Numbered from the stretch's first letter, positions 16,271 through 24,539 are shown. The stretch: DNA of 64,000 nt from Sphingomonas faeni (GCF_030817315.1 NZ_JAUSZF010000001.1:783501-847500); one strand, 5' to 3'. Program-made: numbers and translations. The notes: generated by a model not told the origin, from the sequence alone.

Positions 16271-16399
16271 TCACCACGGCAACGGGATCTGCGCACCGTC
16301 AGCGTTTACCGGCTGAAAAAGACCACCGTACACGCGCTGCGCGACTTCCAACTGGGCGGCCGCCCGCAACCGTTCATCCGGCGCGGTGAGGCCGATCAA
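16271..16399 (-). CDS. Possible small protein upstream of the SNase-like gene
   Basis: A minus-strand frame open from about 16435 encodes IAAWALIGLTAPDERLRAAA and onward to LFQPV...IPLPW, ending just before the SNase-like gene. Codon use looks like coding sequence. The only plausible start is a TTG at 16399, giving 42 residues, and no clear ribosome site is visible. It could be a small orf coupled to the nuclease gene or the end of a truncated gene. It fills most of the gap between 16264 and 16519. Confidence 0.3.
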   Translation of the reverse strand: MIGLTAPDERLRAAAQLEVAQRVYGGLFQPVNADGAQIPLPW

Positions 16400-16519
16400 C
16401 GCCCACGCCGCAATCGAGCAGGAGGGTAGCTCACCGCATGATCATCGACACCCTCATTCCATGATGAATATGTACGCGAAAGCGGTTGCCAGAGCGCCTT
16501 ATTGGCTCATCATTAGGCA

Positions 16520-17104
16520 ATGATCGACGCAACCAAACCGCAAGCCTGGCACCAGTTGGCCCAAGATCTAGGCATGATCGCGATAGGATGGAATAACATC
16601 GAGACTGACGCTCGCAGCATGCTATTAGCTCTGGGCGGCGATGGAATTGGCCTAATGGCCTGCGCTGCGATGCTCGGCAACATTCCCCTGATCAACGCGC
16701 TTCGAGCCACTAGCAAGTTGGTCAGCAGCTTCGAGACGGAAATCGACCGGTTCTCGGAATGTATGGACCGGCTCCGATCTTATCGAAATCATTATATTCA
16801 TGGGGTTCATGCTACCCATGATGGGGAGAATGACGACGCCTACGTCACGATCGTCGGTTCAGAAACCTCGCATGGTAAATACACCATCACGAACGAAGTT
16901 GTGACTAGAGAGCAGCTGGCCTACCCGCTCAGACATATCATGCGGCTACAGTACTACGCGGGTGCTTTATCGCGGCATGTGCACGCGAAGCATGGAAGCT
17001 CCCTGCCAGTGGGTCCGCCATTGCATCCGCTGCCGCCTTTACCCGAAATACCTGCAAAGCTCGTTCGCAAACGGATGACTGTCGACGAATTTCTCTCGGC
17101 CTAA
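16520..17104 (+). CDS. Hypothetical protein with a HEPN-like R-x4-H motif
   Basis: A 194-residue protein, mostly helical (QAWHQLAQDLGMIAIGWNNIE and onward), with RSYRNHYIHGVHAT around residues 89-102. RNHYIH fits the R-x4-6-H signature of HEPN ribonucleases, and the surrounding helices fit that fold loosely. It has no membrane segment. The C-terminus is Pro-rich (LPVGPPLHPLPPLPEIPAKL). It stands alone on the plus strand. If it is a HEPN protein it could be a defence or toxin component, but no partner antitoxin-like gene is adjacent. Confidence 0.6.
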   Translation: MIDATKPQAWHQLAQDLGMIAIGWNNIETDARSMLLALGGDGIGLMACAAMLGNIPLINALRATSKLVSSFETEIDRFSECMDRLRSYRNHYIHGVHATHDGENDDAYVTIVGSETSHGKYTITNEVVTREQLAYPLRHIMRLQYYAGALSRHVHAKHGSSLPVGPPLHPLPPLPEIPAKLVRKRMTVDEFLSA

Positions 17105-17186
17105 TTCGCGGCCGTCAACTCGGGTCAGCCTAATGCGCTGACCCGACCTCGACCAGAAGGTAGGGGCTAGCGCCTGCGTCAACAAT

Positions 17187-17453
17187 TTAGTTTCGCCCCG
17201 CGCTCTTTCGCGCGTTTGACATACGTTCGACGTTGCTCGCGTTGGCGGCGTCGATCGCAGTCCACTCCTCCTTCGAGTGACAGGTCCGAGTGGGGAACAT
17301 GGAACCCGTCTTGTCTTCGCTCCGGCAGACCGGCTTGGGCGGCTTGGATTTAGCTGCCGGCGCGGTTGCATCTGCTGGCACGGGTGGTGCGGCAGTTTGC
17401 GTAGCGCCCGCGCTCGATGCCATGATCAATGTTGCCGCAATCAAAACCTTCAT
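17187..17453 (-). CDS. Small secreted protein, sphingomonad type
   Basis: An 88-residue protein with a signal peptide (MKVLIAATLIMASSAGATQ), a Pro/Ala/Lys linker and the end ...PVCRSEDKTGSMFPTRTCHS followed by KEEWTAIDAANA. Small exported proteins with a Cys-pair and CHSKEEW-like ending recur in sphingomonads; their function is not known. GAGGA lies eight bases before the ATG at 17453. An ATG at 17468 is the alternative start. The longer frame upstream is not convincing. Confidence 0.65.
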   Translation of the reverse strand: MKVLIAATLIMASSAGATQTAAPPVPADATAPAAKSKPPKPVCRSEDKTGSMFPTRTCHSKEEWTAIDAANASNVERMSNARKSAGRN

Positions 17454-17630
17454 AATGCGAATCCTCATATTGCGTTGGTCAACGATACTGACGTTAACGG
17501 CCCAAGCAAGCGCAGTAATTAGGCGCCGAATTCCAGCCCTTCTTCGTCTGGATAAGGCACGTGAGATCGTACAAGTGAGGGTTCGCGAATATGACCTGAC
17601 AGGGCGAACGGGTCGCCGTAGACGTTGAGC

Positions 17631-18104
17631 ATGCCCCACCTGCGAATAGCCGCTCTACTTGTCGTCTGCTCCATCATCGTTCAGGCATGCGACCGCATTC
17701 CGACGACCCCGACTGCGACGAAGGCGGCTGAACAAGACCCAATCGTGCAGGATTTGGACCGCTTGGAGGCTGGCGTTCGTATCGCGGCCGCAAACAAACG
17801 CATCGACGATCTCGAACACAAAGTTGGCGAGCTGGAGTCTACCCCCGAAAAGCTAGACCTCGATCTTCTAACCAGTCGGGTTACCGCGCTTGAGGTCAAG
17901 GCAAACGGCGCAGCGCTGGCCTCCGACATGCTGCTGCCCAAAGAGAAGCCTAGCCTTTCCACATCCACGGGGGCTGAGCCGCAAGCCAGAAAAAACACGC
18001 GGCAAACACCAAAGCGCACCTCAGTCCTGAATTTGCCAGAGTTGGAGAGCAGGCCTCGTCTAGCCACACCTGCTGAGGCGAAGGCGTTCGCGCCAGGAAA
18101 ATGA
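17631..18104 (+). CDS. Probable lipoprotein with a coiled-coil segment
   Basis: A 157-residue protein. The N-terminus MPHLRIAALLVVCSIIVQAC looks like a lipoprotein signal ending in a lipobox-like VQAC. A helical coiled-coil region follows (about 45-100: LEAGVRIAAANKRIDDLEHK, VTALEVKANGAAL), then a basic Pro/Thr-rich tail. It would be anchored in the inner or outer membrane facing the periplasm. The true start may also be the TTG at 17625. There is no family assignment. Confidence 0.55.
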   Translation: MPHLRIAALLVVCSIIVQACDRIPTTPTATKAAEQDPIVQDLDRLEAGVRIAAANKRIDDLEHKVGELESTPEKLDLDLLTSRVTALEVKANGAALASDMLLPKEKPSLSTSTGAEPQARKNTRQTPKRTSVLNLPELESRPRLATPAEAKAFAPGK

Positions 18105-18177
18105 ATTTATAAGTCCCACTCAGGCCGTTCTTTGTCAGGGTGGAACGCGTGAGTCAGGCCGCGACAGGCCAACTCAC

Positions 18178-18201
18178 AAAAAAGGGCGACCGAAGCCGCC
18201 C
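18178..18201 (-). terminator. Intrinsic terminator for the minus-strand small gene
   Basis: Read on the minus strand this is GGGCGGCTTCGGTCGCCC followed by six T, a compact stem with a stable loop and a U-tract. It lies about 130 bases after the stop of the gene at 18330-18581. A second weak hairpin (GTGAGT/ACTCAC, 18149-18177) precedes it and may belong to the plus-strand lipoprotein gene. Confidence 0.75.
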
Positions 18202-18329
18202 GAGGGTTTGCTGCCGAAAGGGGGCTAACGACATGCAAGAACTAGGTTACGTTAGCTGTCCTATTATTGCAACCGGCTCCGCGCTGCGAATTTGGCCGAG
18301 GGCCGGTGTGACAGCGCCCGCATAGAAGC

Positions 18330-18581
18330 TTAGTTGCTATCCGAATTGTCATCGTCGTCGATAGCAAGGTACAAACCGCCGCCGACCGCTACGGCCGCAA
18401 GGGCGATAACGATAAGGCCGCCGCCCGCGAGCTCGCTCTTCTTTGCGGTCGGTGTGCTGGCACGGGCGGCCTTCGAAACCGACAGAGTGGTTGCAGGGGC
18501 GACCGGCGCAGCGTTGGCGGCGACAGGTGCGGCGATCAGGGCAAGGACAGCCGAGGACACTGCGAGAGTTTTGTTGAACAT
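18330..18581 (-). CDS. Small exported single-pass membrane protein
   Basis: An 83-residue protein with a signal peptide (MFNKTLAVSSAVLALIAAPV then AANA), a short Ala/Thr/Ser-rich region, one C-terminal membrane segment (GLIVIALAAVAVGGGLYLAI) and an acidic tail DDDDNSDSN. The ATG is preceded by GGAGACGAAA. Proteins with this layout are common in Sphingomonas and lack a known function. It is followed by a strong terminator at 18178-18201. Confidence 0.6.
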   Translation of the reverse strand: MFNKTLAVSSAVLALIAAPVAANAAPVAPATTLSVSKAARASTPTAKKSELAGGGLIVIALAAVAVGGGLYLAIDDDDNSDSN

Positions 18582-18808
18582 TTTCGTCTCCGATGGTTGC
18601 GATGCAATTCGTCATGGCTCGATTACGAGCGACTATTTACGAAATCGTGAAGGAACGGGAGGCGTCGCGCCGCCGCGCCTAGCCACGTGGGGCGGTCTGA
18701 GATGATGCCGCGAATCCTTCGGCGTCCGTATTATCATCGGTACCCTCAATCCCAACCTCAGGAGCGAGAAACGATGACGAAACCGTTTCGAAGGCGTCAG
18801 ATAGCGAA

Positions 18809-18834
18809 AGGGCGGCCCGGTTAGGGACCGCCCT
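18809..18834 (-). terminator. Hairpin after the antirepressor gene
   Basis: The 7-bp stem AGGGCGG/CCGCCCT with a 12-base loop lies immediately after the minus-strand rha gene; on that strand the stem is followed by CTTTCGC. It is a plausible, rather weak intrinsic terminator. Confidence 0.5.
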
Positions 18835-18840
18835 GACGTG

Positions 18841-19641
18841 TTAGGCTGCGAGTTTGACGGGTGGCGTGAACTCTTGAGCCAGCCGCGTTAGCCCTTTCGG
18901 CGTTATGCGTGCCTGGGTGATGATCTTCTCTGAGCCGTCGGAGCGATGCACTGTGGTCGTCTTGTGCTCCATCAACCCCTGCTGAAGCTTCGGCGCATAT
19001 GCAATGTCGCCGCGTCCGCCGTGCGGCTGATAGATCCAGCCATGCGCACGAAGGAAATCGAACAGGGACTTCGGCCGGACCTGTAAGCTCTTCGCGGCAT
19101 CCGTGATGCAGAGACTGCCCTCGGCACTAGCGATCCGGTCGAACGCCTCGAGCTTCGGCGCCGCAGCGGCCAACTCCTGCGCTAGCTTCATGCGCTCCTC
19201 GACGTTATCCAGCAGCAGCGCTCGCAACGTGCTGGGGTCGTTCAGGGCAAGAATCGGAGCGGAAGCCTGTTGCTGGGCTTCAAGCTCCTGCCACCGATCG
19301 ATGATCGCCGCGCGCATCGCCAGGTTGTAATCGCTAACGAGGATCAGACTTTCACGCTTTGGCAGCGTGAAGCATGGCCGGCTTCCGCCATTGGCGGCTT
19401 GATAGATGCCGCCAAATTTGGGGAGGTTCGGCTCGCCGTGAAGCTCAAGCAGCATTGTGCGAATGTCCCGCATAACGTGGTCGTGCCGCTTGTCGCAAAG
19501 CTCGGCAATCTCGCGGCTCGACATGGTGGGCTGCCGCCCATCAGGTTCAAGGTGCGCCTTGACGAGCATCTGCTTGTCGAGGTCGGCCATATCTTCGGGT
19601 TTCAGGAAGATGTCGTTCGGTGTATCGGTTGATTCGGGCAT
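18841..19641 (-). CDS. Phage regulatory protein Rha with KilAC (ANT) domain, antirepressor
   Basis: A 266-residue protein with two domains. The Rha domain (about 38-130) has TMSSREIAELCDKRHDHVMR, IYQAANGGSRPCFTLPKRES and SDYNLAMRAAIIDRW. The KilAC/ANT domain (about 155-262) has AEGSLCITDAAKSLQVRPKS, LRAHGWIYQ and ITPKGLTRLAQ. Such proteins antagonise phage repressors and control the lytic switch. The gene is single, with a 420-base upstream gap. In an element without structural genes it may act on another phage in the cell. The ATG at 19641 has only a weak ribosome site. Confidence 0.85.
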   Translation of the reverse strand: MPESTDTPNDIFLKPEDMADLDKQMLVKAHLEPDGRQPTMSSREIAELCDKRHDHVMRDIRTMLLELHGEPNLPKFGGIYQAANGGSRPCFTLPKRESLILVSDYNLAMRAAIIDRWQELEAQQQASAPILALNDPSTLRALLLDNVEERMKLAQELAAAAPKLEAFDRIASAEGSLCITDAAKSLQVRPKSLFDFLRAHGWIYQPHGGRGDIAYAPKLQQGLMEHKTTTVHRSDGSEKIITQARITPKGLTRLAQEFTPPVKLAA

Positions 19642-19708
19642 GTTGAATATGCCTTTCTCTGGTGTAGCGAGCGGCTGTTTCGGCCTCCGCCCTTCGCCGG
19701 GGGAGAGC

Positions 19709-19751
19709 GACCGGAAGGGTTATGCTTCCTAGGGCCTGTGCCCTTCCGGTC
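19709..19751. promoter_or_regulatory. Perfect 11-bp inverted repeat upstream of the antirepressor gene
   Basis: GACCGGAAGGG at 19709 pairs with CCCTTCCGGTC at 19741 across a 21-base loop. It lies 68 bases upstream of the rha start, in the gap 19642-20063, which contains no convincing gene. It may be a leader hairpin, a terminator of upstream transcription, or an operator. The rest of the gap shows only short imperfect repeats around TTCGG/CCGAA (19860-19935). Confidence 0.4.
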
Positions 19752-20063
19752 GTCCACGGCGCTGGAGAACCCTGCACCGATTACCATCGCGGAAACCGCG
19801 TGGCGTAAACTGATAAAGCCGTCGGCACTTTCGGCCGAAAGCCGTTACCAAACATGATGTACCGAATAACAAAGGTTCGGAGCAAGCACCCCGACCCTTC
19901 AACGTAGCGGGGAACATATTCCGAACATTCGGCACGGCGACTGTCAAGCCGCGCGCGCCATGCGAGACCTGTTGGCGCTGTATGGTGCGACGGGTTGAGC
20001 AGATGGCGATCGGGGGTAGCAGATAGTTTGCCCGAATCGGTCGACCGCGCATAGGCTCCCAAT

Positions 20064-20360
20064 ATGTCCGAGCCCCTCAGCGCTTCACCCCTCTTGGCCG
20101 AGTTGCGGCGCCTCTTCAGTGCGCAGGACTCGATAGCGCTCATGCCGACCCCGATGCTGGACATGTCGGTTGGATCTATGGGTGTGGACCCAATGTCTGC
20201 TTCCGCAATCGTCGAAATGCAGAATCAAATTGGCGCGCTGGTCGCCAAGGCGACGGATCAGGACCTCATCAAGGCTTACCACGAAACCGATGAGGAACCC
20301 GGCAGCCTGGATGCTGAAGCGGTGCTTGCCGAGATTGAGCGGCGTAACCTCAAGATATAA
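20064..20360 (+). CDS. Hypothetical protein
   Basis: A 98-residue soluble protein starting MSEPLSASPLLAELRRLFSA. It has a Met-rich loop (MPTPMLDMSVGSMGVDPM) and an acidic helical C-terminus ending in LDAEAVLAEIERRNLKI. There is no recognised domain. Its stop codon shares a base with the next start (TAATG), so the two small genes are coupled. Confidence 0.55.
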   Translation: MSEPLSASPLLAELRRLFSAQDSIALMPTPMLDMSVGSMGVDPMSASAIVEMQNQIGALVAKATDQDLIKAYHETDEEPGSLDAEAVLAEIERRNLKI

Positions 20361-20545
20361 TGACCGAGCGTGAGGCATGGTTGAAGGCCGGCGAGATCCT
20401 TGCTGAGCACGGAGATCCGACGGTCGAATACACCATCGCGCACTTGGGTTACCTTCTTGATGACGACGCTGGCATTCAAGATTGGCGCCGGGACGCCGCT
20501 GCCGTGGACGCGATCACTGGTGATCCGGACACGACCTTACATTGA
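20360..20545 (+). CDS. Hypothetical small protein
   Basis: A 61-residue acidic, mainly helical protein (MTEREAWLKAGEILAEHGDP, then WRRDAAAVDAI). Its start overlaps the previous stop by one base. It has no membrane segment or known motif. Translational coupling is the main evidence that it is real. Confidence 0.5.
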   Translation: MTEREAWLKAGEILAEHGDPTVEYTIAHLGYLLDDDAGIQDWRRDAAAVDAITGDPDTTLH

Positions 20546-20601
20546 GAACGTAGCGGGAACATTCTAAACCGACACGGTTGACGAGTCGGAGTTCTGATAC
20601 C

Positions 20602-20934
20602 GTGTCCAAGCGTAACCGAACGACGTTCATCGCCTTAGTCGTCCTTGATGATGCGATCAGGAAGCTGCAGTCCGGTGGACCGCTGAAACCGCCCGAGCAC
20701 GGCGTCCGCCTGGCGCTGGCATATCTATACTCGGCCTGCCTGTCGAAGAACCGCGAACCGTTCGATATGCTGTGGCTAACCCTTGTCGGACGCGATCGCC
20801 AACCACCCGACTTCCGGGTGACTTGGGCGGGCACTCAGTTCGCTCGAATATGCCAAGACCTCGGGGTGACGCAGGACATAGATCTCAGCGCGGCGATCGC
20901 GCGAGTGCGTGCAGGGAAGGTTGATGTGGGCTAG
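20602..20934 (+). CDS. Hypothetical protein
   Basis: A protein of about 110 residues with IALVVLDDAIRKLQSGG, ALAYLYSACLSKNREPFDML and WAGTQFARICQDLGV. It is soluble and helical, and no family is recognised. A GTG at 20602 was chosen as start; a TTG at 20578 is the alternative. Its stop overlaps the stop of the convergent gene at 20931. Confidence 0.5.
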   Translation: MSKRNRTTFIALVVLDDAIRKLQSGGPLKPPEHGVRLALAYLYSACLSKNREPFDMLWLTLVGRDRQPPDFRVTWAGTQFARICQDLGVTQDIDLSAAIARVRAGKVDVG

Positions 20935-21152
20935 CTTCCGACAGTTTCGTCATTCGCCGGGGTCGCGTCTTCGGACTGCTCCGACGCAGCCATCTGCGCG
21001 GCTGCCACACGCCGCTTCTGTAGCAGGCGATCGTCTTCCGCCTTGTGCAGGCGTTTTAACCGTCGCGCTGTCGTTGCGAGCGTCAAACATAAGACGACGG
21101 ACAGTCCGAACCATCCCGCGAGAACAATCAGAACGGTCCTTCTCCTGCCCAT
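20931..21152 (-). CDS. Hypothetical single-pass membrane protein
   Basis: A protein of about 73 residues: MGRRRTVLIVLAGWFGLSVV begins one membrane segment, followed by a basic helical stretch (ARRLKRLHKAEDDRLLQKRR) and an acidic tail. A start at 21170 is also possible. No function is recognised. It ends in a four-base overlap with the convergent plus-strand gene. Confidence 0.45.
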   Translation of the reverse strand: MGRRRTVLIVLAGWFGLSVVLCLTLATTARRLKRLHKAEDDRLLQKRRVAAAQMAASEQSEDATPANDETVGS

Positions 21153-21293
21153 TAACCTTGTCTTTGGCATAGGTCGAACGCAGCTACGTGCGGGGAGGGC
21201 GGGCGGATGCAAGCCTCTGAGTTTACTGATATATCTGGTTAATGCAGGCGGGTGGCGTCACACCTGTTCGCATGATGCTGCCCGAGCGGCAGG

Positions 21294-21320
21294 TAAAAAA
21301 ATGGCCGGGGTTACCCGGCC
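21294..21320 (-). terminator. Intrinsic terminator downstream of a minus-strand gene remnant
   Basis: Read on the minus strand this is a GGCCGGG/CCCGGCC stem with a 4-base loop followed by seven to eight T. It lies about 100 bases after the end of the truncated minus-strand frame at 21418-21577, which suggests that frame is the tail of a formerly complete gene. Confidence 0.7.
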
Positions 21321-21417
21321 GAAGTTGAATAGGAGATGCCTAACGGCGAGTTCTTATTGACCCGATTAATAAGACAAATCAATTGGATTATGTCCGCCAG
21401 CCCGTTGCGCAGGGGAA

Positions 21418-21577
21418 TTAATTCCACCCTCCAGCGACCAGCGCAGCGTAGAACGACATAGCGTACCCGGCGACCTTCTCCGCGCGACCGAACCCGTTGA
21501 TGATGTGACGCACAGAGGTGAACTGGACGGTTTCGACTGCCCCTTCACGGGCAGATAGATCAATAAGCGCTTCCCGG
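21418..21577 (-). pseudogene. C-terminal remnant of an unidentified gene
   Basis: The minus-strand frame reads REALIDLSAREGAVETVQFT, then SVRHIINGFGRAEKVAGYAM and SFYAALVAGGWN before a TAA at 21418. A stop and no start lie just upstream, so only about 52 codons remain. It reads like the end of a phage lysozyme-type enzyme, but I cannot name the family with confidence. Its upstream edge falls exactly where the SNase-like remnant on the opposite strand begins, marking a recombination joint. Confidence 0.5.
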
Positions 21578-21725
21578 TATCACTGCGATGATGCCGCTGC
21601 GGAGCAGAGCCAGAAGATCGTTGAGCGGCTTGTGCTGCGCCAGACGTTGCGATGTGAGGCAACCGACCGTCTGGTGGGATCGATACCGTCTAAAGTATCG
21701 CATGGGTGGGAGCCGGTCGCGACAT
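21575..21725 (+). pseudogene. Decayed SNase-like paralogue
   Basis: The plus strand reads YHCDDAAAEQSQKIVERLVL then RQTLRCEATDR, which matches YRCDNAAAKRSRQIVERLVL and RKTLRCEATG of the intact gene at 15865-16263. After a gap the match resumes in another frame as WWDRYRLKYRMG against RWDRYWRKYHMG. The N-terminus is missing and about 27 codons are deleted with a frame change, so this is a relic of a second copy. It lies in inverse orientation to the intact gene. Confidence 0.7.
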
Positions 21726-21881
21726 GCACGGCAGTTTGATGATGGAGCGCGCTACGTCATATCGGAGGCGCTGCACTTCGCCGCGAAATAGCATGACGGC
21801 AGCGAGCACCGACGCCATGCTATTGATCGTTAAATTAGAAACGGACGCCCATTGCGTACACGTCGCGGTGCAATCTCGTGG

Positions 21882-22133
21882 CTATTTACTGAAATCAGTG
21901 AGCGACACTTGGAATACTCCGGGGGTGCGGTTTCGCTTCCCCATGCGTCGCTCTACTGCCGCTCTGAGGGCCGACGTCGCGGAAGCCGGCGTTCTATTTG
22001 CTTCGATCCAGCGGAATCGATTTAACGCCCCTGGCGAGAGCGTTCCTCGAACGATTGACGCTGAAGGTTCCACCACTCCTGGCACGCCGGCATGCTCAAT
22101 ATTCAGCTCAAAAACGCCGTCTTCGCTAACCAT
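21882..22133 (-). CDS. Doubtful hypothetical protein
   Basis: A frame of 83 residues (MVSEDGVFELNIEHAGVPG onward, ending in VFQVSLTDFSK) with plausible coding composition. The opposite strand is also open. It has no recognised domain and no clear ribosome site. It is the only candidate gene in the remnant-rich gap 21741-22668; the ORF on the plus strand there has an unlikely composition. Confidence 0.25.
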   Translation of the reverse strand: MVSEDGVFELNIEHAGVPGVVEPSASIVRGTLSPGALNRFRWIEANRTPASATSALRAAVERRMGKRNRTPGVFQVSLTDFSK

Positions 22134-22336
22134 CAAGCCGCCGCCTCTTCCGTGTTTGCGCCCCCTTGTCAGCCACCCAAGACAAGTCAAGGTTCACCAG
22201 TCTCCCGCAGGCAGCAGCGCACGGCAAGGGCCGCGGTTCAAATGAACGGGTGACCGGCCAGCAGCAGGGCGATGCCGCGTTCTTTGCGTCGATTTATTCC
22301 AATTAATACGCCTCACACGGCAGCCCGTGGGGTATT

Positions 22337-22358
22337 GGGGAGGCCCGAAAACCTCCCC
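22337..22358. terminator. Hairpin in the remnant region
   Basis: A perfect 7-bp stem GGGGAGG/CCTCCCC with an 8-base loop (CCCGAAAA). There is no U-tract on either strand. It may be a terminator or a leftover of a lost gene boundary. Confidence 0.35.
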
Positions 22359-22668
22359 GGCCCGTTACTGCCTTTCCGCACGTTAATGATGCGGAACAGA
22401 GCCAATGCGGTTCACGCAGTAATGCGCAAGGCAGTCATTTCTGACAACGCTGGACGTACGCATGTCATGGAGTCGGCTCTGACCACGAGCTTAAACAGAC
22501 ATCACAGTCAGAATGTCCGTTCGTGGTAAACAAATTGTAAACATCTCGCTTTCGGTGCTGTCCGGCTCTGTCATGGCGAATTACGCTACCGAGTACGCCG
22601 GTTGCTTATCAGGGGGTGGCCCGGCAAGACGAGTACGCGCTTGGGGCAAGGCGCAAATAGGGGGGATA

Positions 22669-23658
22669 ATGATGGACGTTCTTACCGAGCGATCCGGACT
22701 GGCTGTTCGTTCGAGTTCAGCGCTGGATCGTATTGAAAATCTATACCTGAAGGTTCTTCGGGCCGCACTGCTCATCGTGGCCACGGTGCTACTCGTTTGT
22801 GCACTGGCCTGGGCTGCTTACAGCCTAAGCCGCGTTGTGAGGTCGCCTGCTTCGGTGGTGGAGCAACCGAGCGTAGTTTCGCCGTCGGAATTAGTTGAGC
22901 AAGGCTCTCCGTCGAAGTCAGAGACGGGCGCTGGCGTCGCAGGGCAGAACGAGCTGCGCGCTGAGCGTGCGTACTATGACGGCTTTGTGAAACGATATTA
23001 CGCGCTGTTCCGGACGAAGTACCAGCCGAGCCTGCGCGCCGACGACAAGCGCTTAACGATAGGCGAGTTTGACGATTTGACGATCAACTCGGCAGGCCGG
23101 CTGAACGCGATACGCGATGGCAGCCTTAATTATACGCAAGATAAGCGCGATCTCGACGCGTTCCTGCCGGTGATAACCGAAGCGTCTTCCTCGAAGCAGA
23201 GTACCGATCAACTCGGTCGATATCGAACAGCTACAAAGCGTGCGGTGACTACTCAAGTGCAGCGCACCCGAAGCGAAACGCGCCGCGGTTGGGACACGAT
23301 GAGCCAGAGTTGCGAAGACTGGTATGAATCGCCGATCGGTTGCGCCGTCACACGGAGCGTCGATGTGCCCTACAATGAAACCGTTACTGTGATGCGGTAC
23401 CCGGATGGCATCTCGTCGCCGGGTGAGGTGATGAAGGGCTACCAGGATCGCTACTTCCAACTGCTGAGCGAGCGACGTACGCGTAACGAAAGTGAAGCCT
23501 CGTCGAAGCGGGAAGCGATTGTCGAAGGCCAGGTAGCTGGTTGGCACGGGCTTTCGCAGTCGGTCCTGCTCGTAGGTGGGTTTCTCACCCTAATGTTCTT
23601 CTTCCTGTTGGTGGCGATCGAAAGGCACCAGCGACGGCAGACGACTTTGGCCGCGTAA
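22669..23658 (+). CDS. Hypothetical inner-membrane protein with a large periplasmic domain
   Basis: A 329-residue protein. A short cytoplasmic N-terminus is followed by a membrane segment (LRAALLIVATVLLVCALAWA), a soluble region of about 230 residues, and a second membrane segment near the C-terminus (SVLLVGGFLTLMFFFLLVAI) with a short basic tail. The soluble part has helical YYDGFVKRYYALFRTKYQPS and a Cys pair (SQSCEDWYESPIGCAV). GGGGGAT precedes the ATG at 22669, which decides the start over the longer frame from 22513. I do not recognise the family. Confidence 0.65.
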   Translation: MMDVLTERSGLAVRSSSALDRIENLYLKVLRAALLIVATVLLVCALAWAAYSLSRVVRSPASVVEQPSVVSPSELVEQGSPSKSETGAGVAGQNELRAERAYYDGFVKRYYALFRTKYQPSLRADDKRLTIGEFDDLTINSAGRLNAIRDGSLNYTQDKRDLDAFLPVITEASSSKQSTDQLGRYRTATKRAVTTQVQRTRSETRRGWDTMSQSCEDWYESPIGCAVTRSVDVPYNETVTVMRYPDGISSPGEVMKGYQDRYFQLLSERRTRNESEASSKREAIVEGQVAGWHGLSQSVLLVGGFLTLMFFFLLVAIERHQRRQTTLAA

Positions 23659-23666
23659 GCGAGGTT

Positions 23667-23710
23667 CAGTAGCGGCGCTGCCTGCTGACGACACGGCAGC
23701 GCAGCTACTG
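23667..23710 (+). terminator. Long hairpin after the membrane protein gene
   Basis: CAGTAGC and GCGCTGCC pair with GGCAGCGC and GCTACTG, a stem of about 15 bp with one mismatch, nine bases after the stop of the preceding gene. It lacks a clear U-tract. Confidence 0.5.
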
Positions 23711-23854
23711 AAGGGTGCAGACCTGCTCCTCTCGTATGATTACGCCGGCACCGGCCCGCCGGGCCGCCCTGTATAAATTCTGCGCATACACCGACGTCCT
23801 CTGGCACCAGACGATGTCTAGATCTCAACCAAGAAGATCAACCAGGGGGAAGTA

Positions 23855-24046
23855 ATGCTCGAGCGACTTCAACAGGCAGCGATGGCCGCAGCGGGTAATT
23901 TGCCGGTGACGCTCTCGCTCAACATCGGCGGTGGAGTGAAAATGACGCTGCACACGGCAGACGAACTCGGTGTTCTGACGACCTTCAACAACGCCGTAAC
24001 CTTCGTCCCTTGGACGTCGATCAAATACGTTCAGGTCGACACGTGA
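23855..24046 (+). CDS. Hypothetical small protein
   Basis: A 63-residue protein beginning MLERLQQAAMAAAGNLPVTL, with beta-type segments LSLNIGGGVKMTLHTADE and VPWTSIKYVQVD. A strong AGGGGGA lies six bases before the ATG, which makes expression likely. It looks like a small SH3-like or barrel fold, but no family is recognised. Confidence 0.55.
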   Translation: MLERLQQAAMAAAGNLPVTLSLNIGGGVKMTLHTADELGVLTTFNNAVTFVPWTSIKYVQVDT

Positions 24047-24136
24047 ATTCTTAGGGACCAGACAACACGAAGTCTGACGCGGACGAACGCCTGCAAGCCT
24101 GATTGCGTTCCCTATCTGTTCCGCTATGCTCAGCGG

Positions 24137-24358
24137 ATGGAACACGCACCCGAGTCGATGCGCAGCGGCGCACAGCCCTTCAGCCAGACACATCATCTGA
24201 TTGCTGAAATCCTGCCTGACATCCGCCCATGCGAGATGCAGACCATCTATTTCCAAGCGATTGAGGATGGTCCGCAATCTCTGTTGGCGCCGATCGAGGC
24301 AGAGTTCGCACGCCGCGGCCTATCACCGTACGCGACCTACTCAACTGACTACATTTGA
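24137..24358 (+). CDS. Hypothetical small protein
   Basis: A 73-residue soluble protein (HHLIAEILPDIRPCEMQTIY, then APIEAEFARRGLSPYATYS). No domain is recognised and the ribosome site is weak. Codon use fits coding DNA. Confidence 0.4.
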   Translation: MEHAPESMRSGAQPFSQTHHLIAEILPDIRPCEMQTIYFQAIEDGPQSLLAPIEAEFARRGLSPYATYSTDYI

Positions 24359-24539
24359 TGGGCGGCGTGATCACCGCCGAACGGATCGCCTTGCTCATCG
24401 ACGGTGCGCCGCCATCACCGCTTCGATGAAGCCAGGCGTGACTGTCCCGACGATCGCGTTCTTGCACCGCTAAATGTGACGGAACCAATCAACCTGCGCA
24501 GAACTTTAGTCTGCCAGAACGAACGACAGGGAATCGAAT

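Noticed and set aside
16169..16429. Plus-strand open frame overlapping the SNase-like gene
   Set aside because: Composition is unlike coding sequence, and the minus strand carries the recognised fold.
21706..22245. Plus-strand open frame of 179 codons in the remnant region
   Set aside because: It starts inside the SNase relic, has an improbable Ser/Pro/Arg composition and no ribosome site.
22272..22529. Short plus-strand open frame before the membrane protein gene
   Set aside because: No ribosome site, no coding bias, and it spans a stable hairpin.
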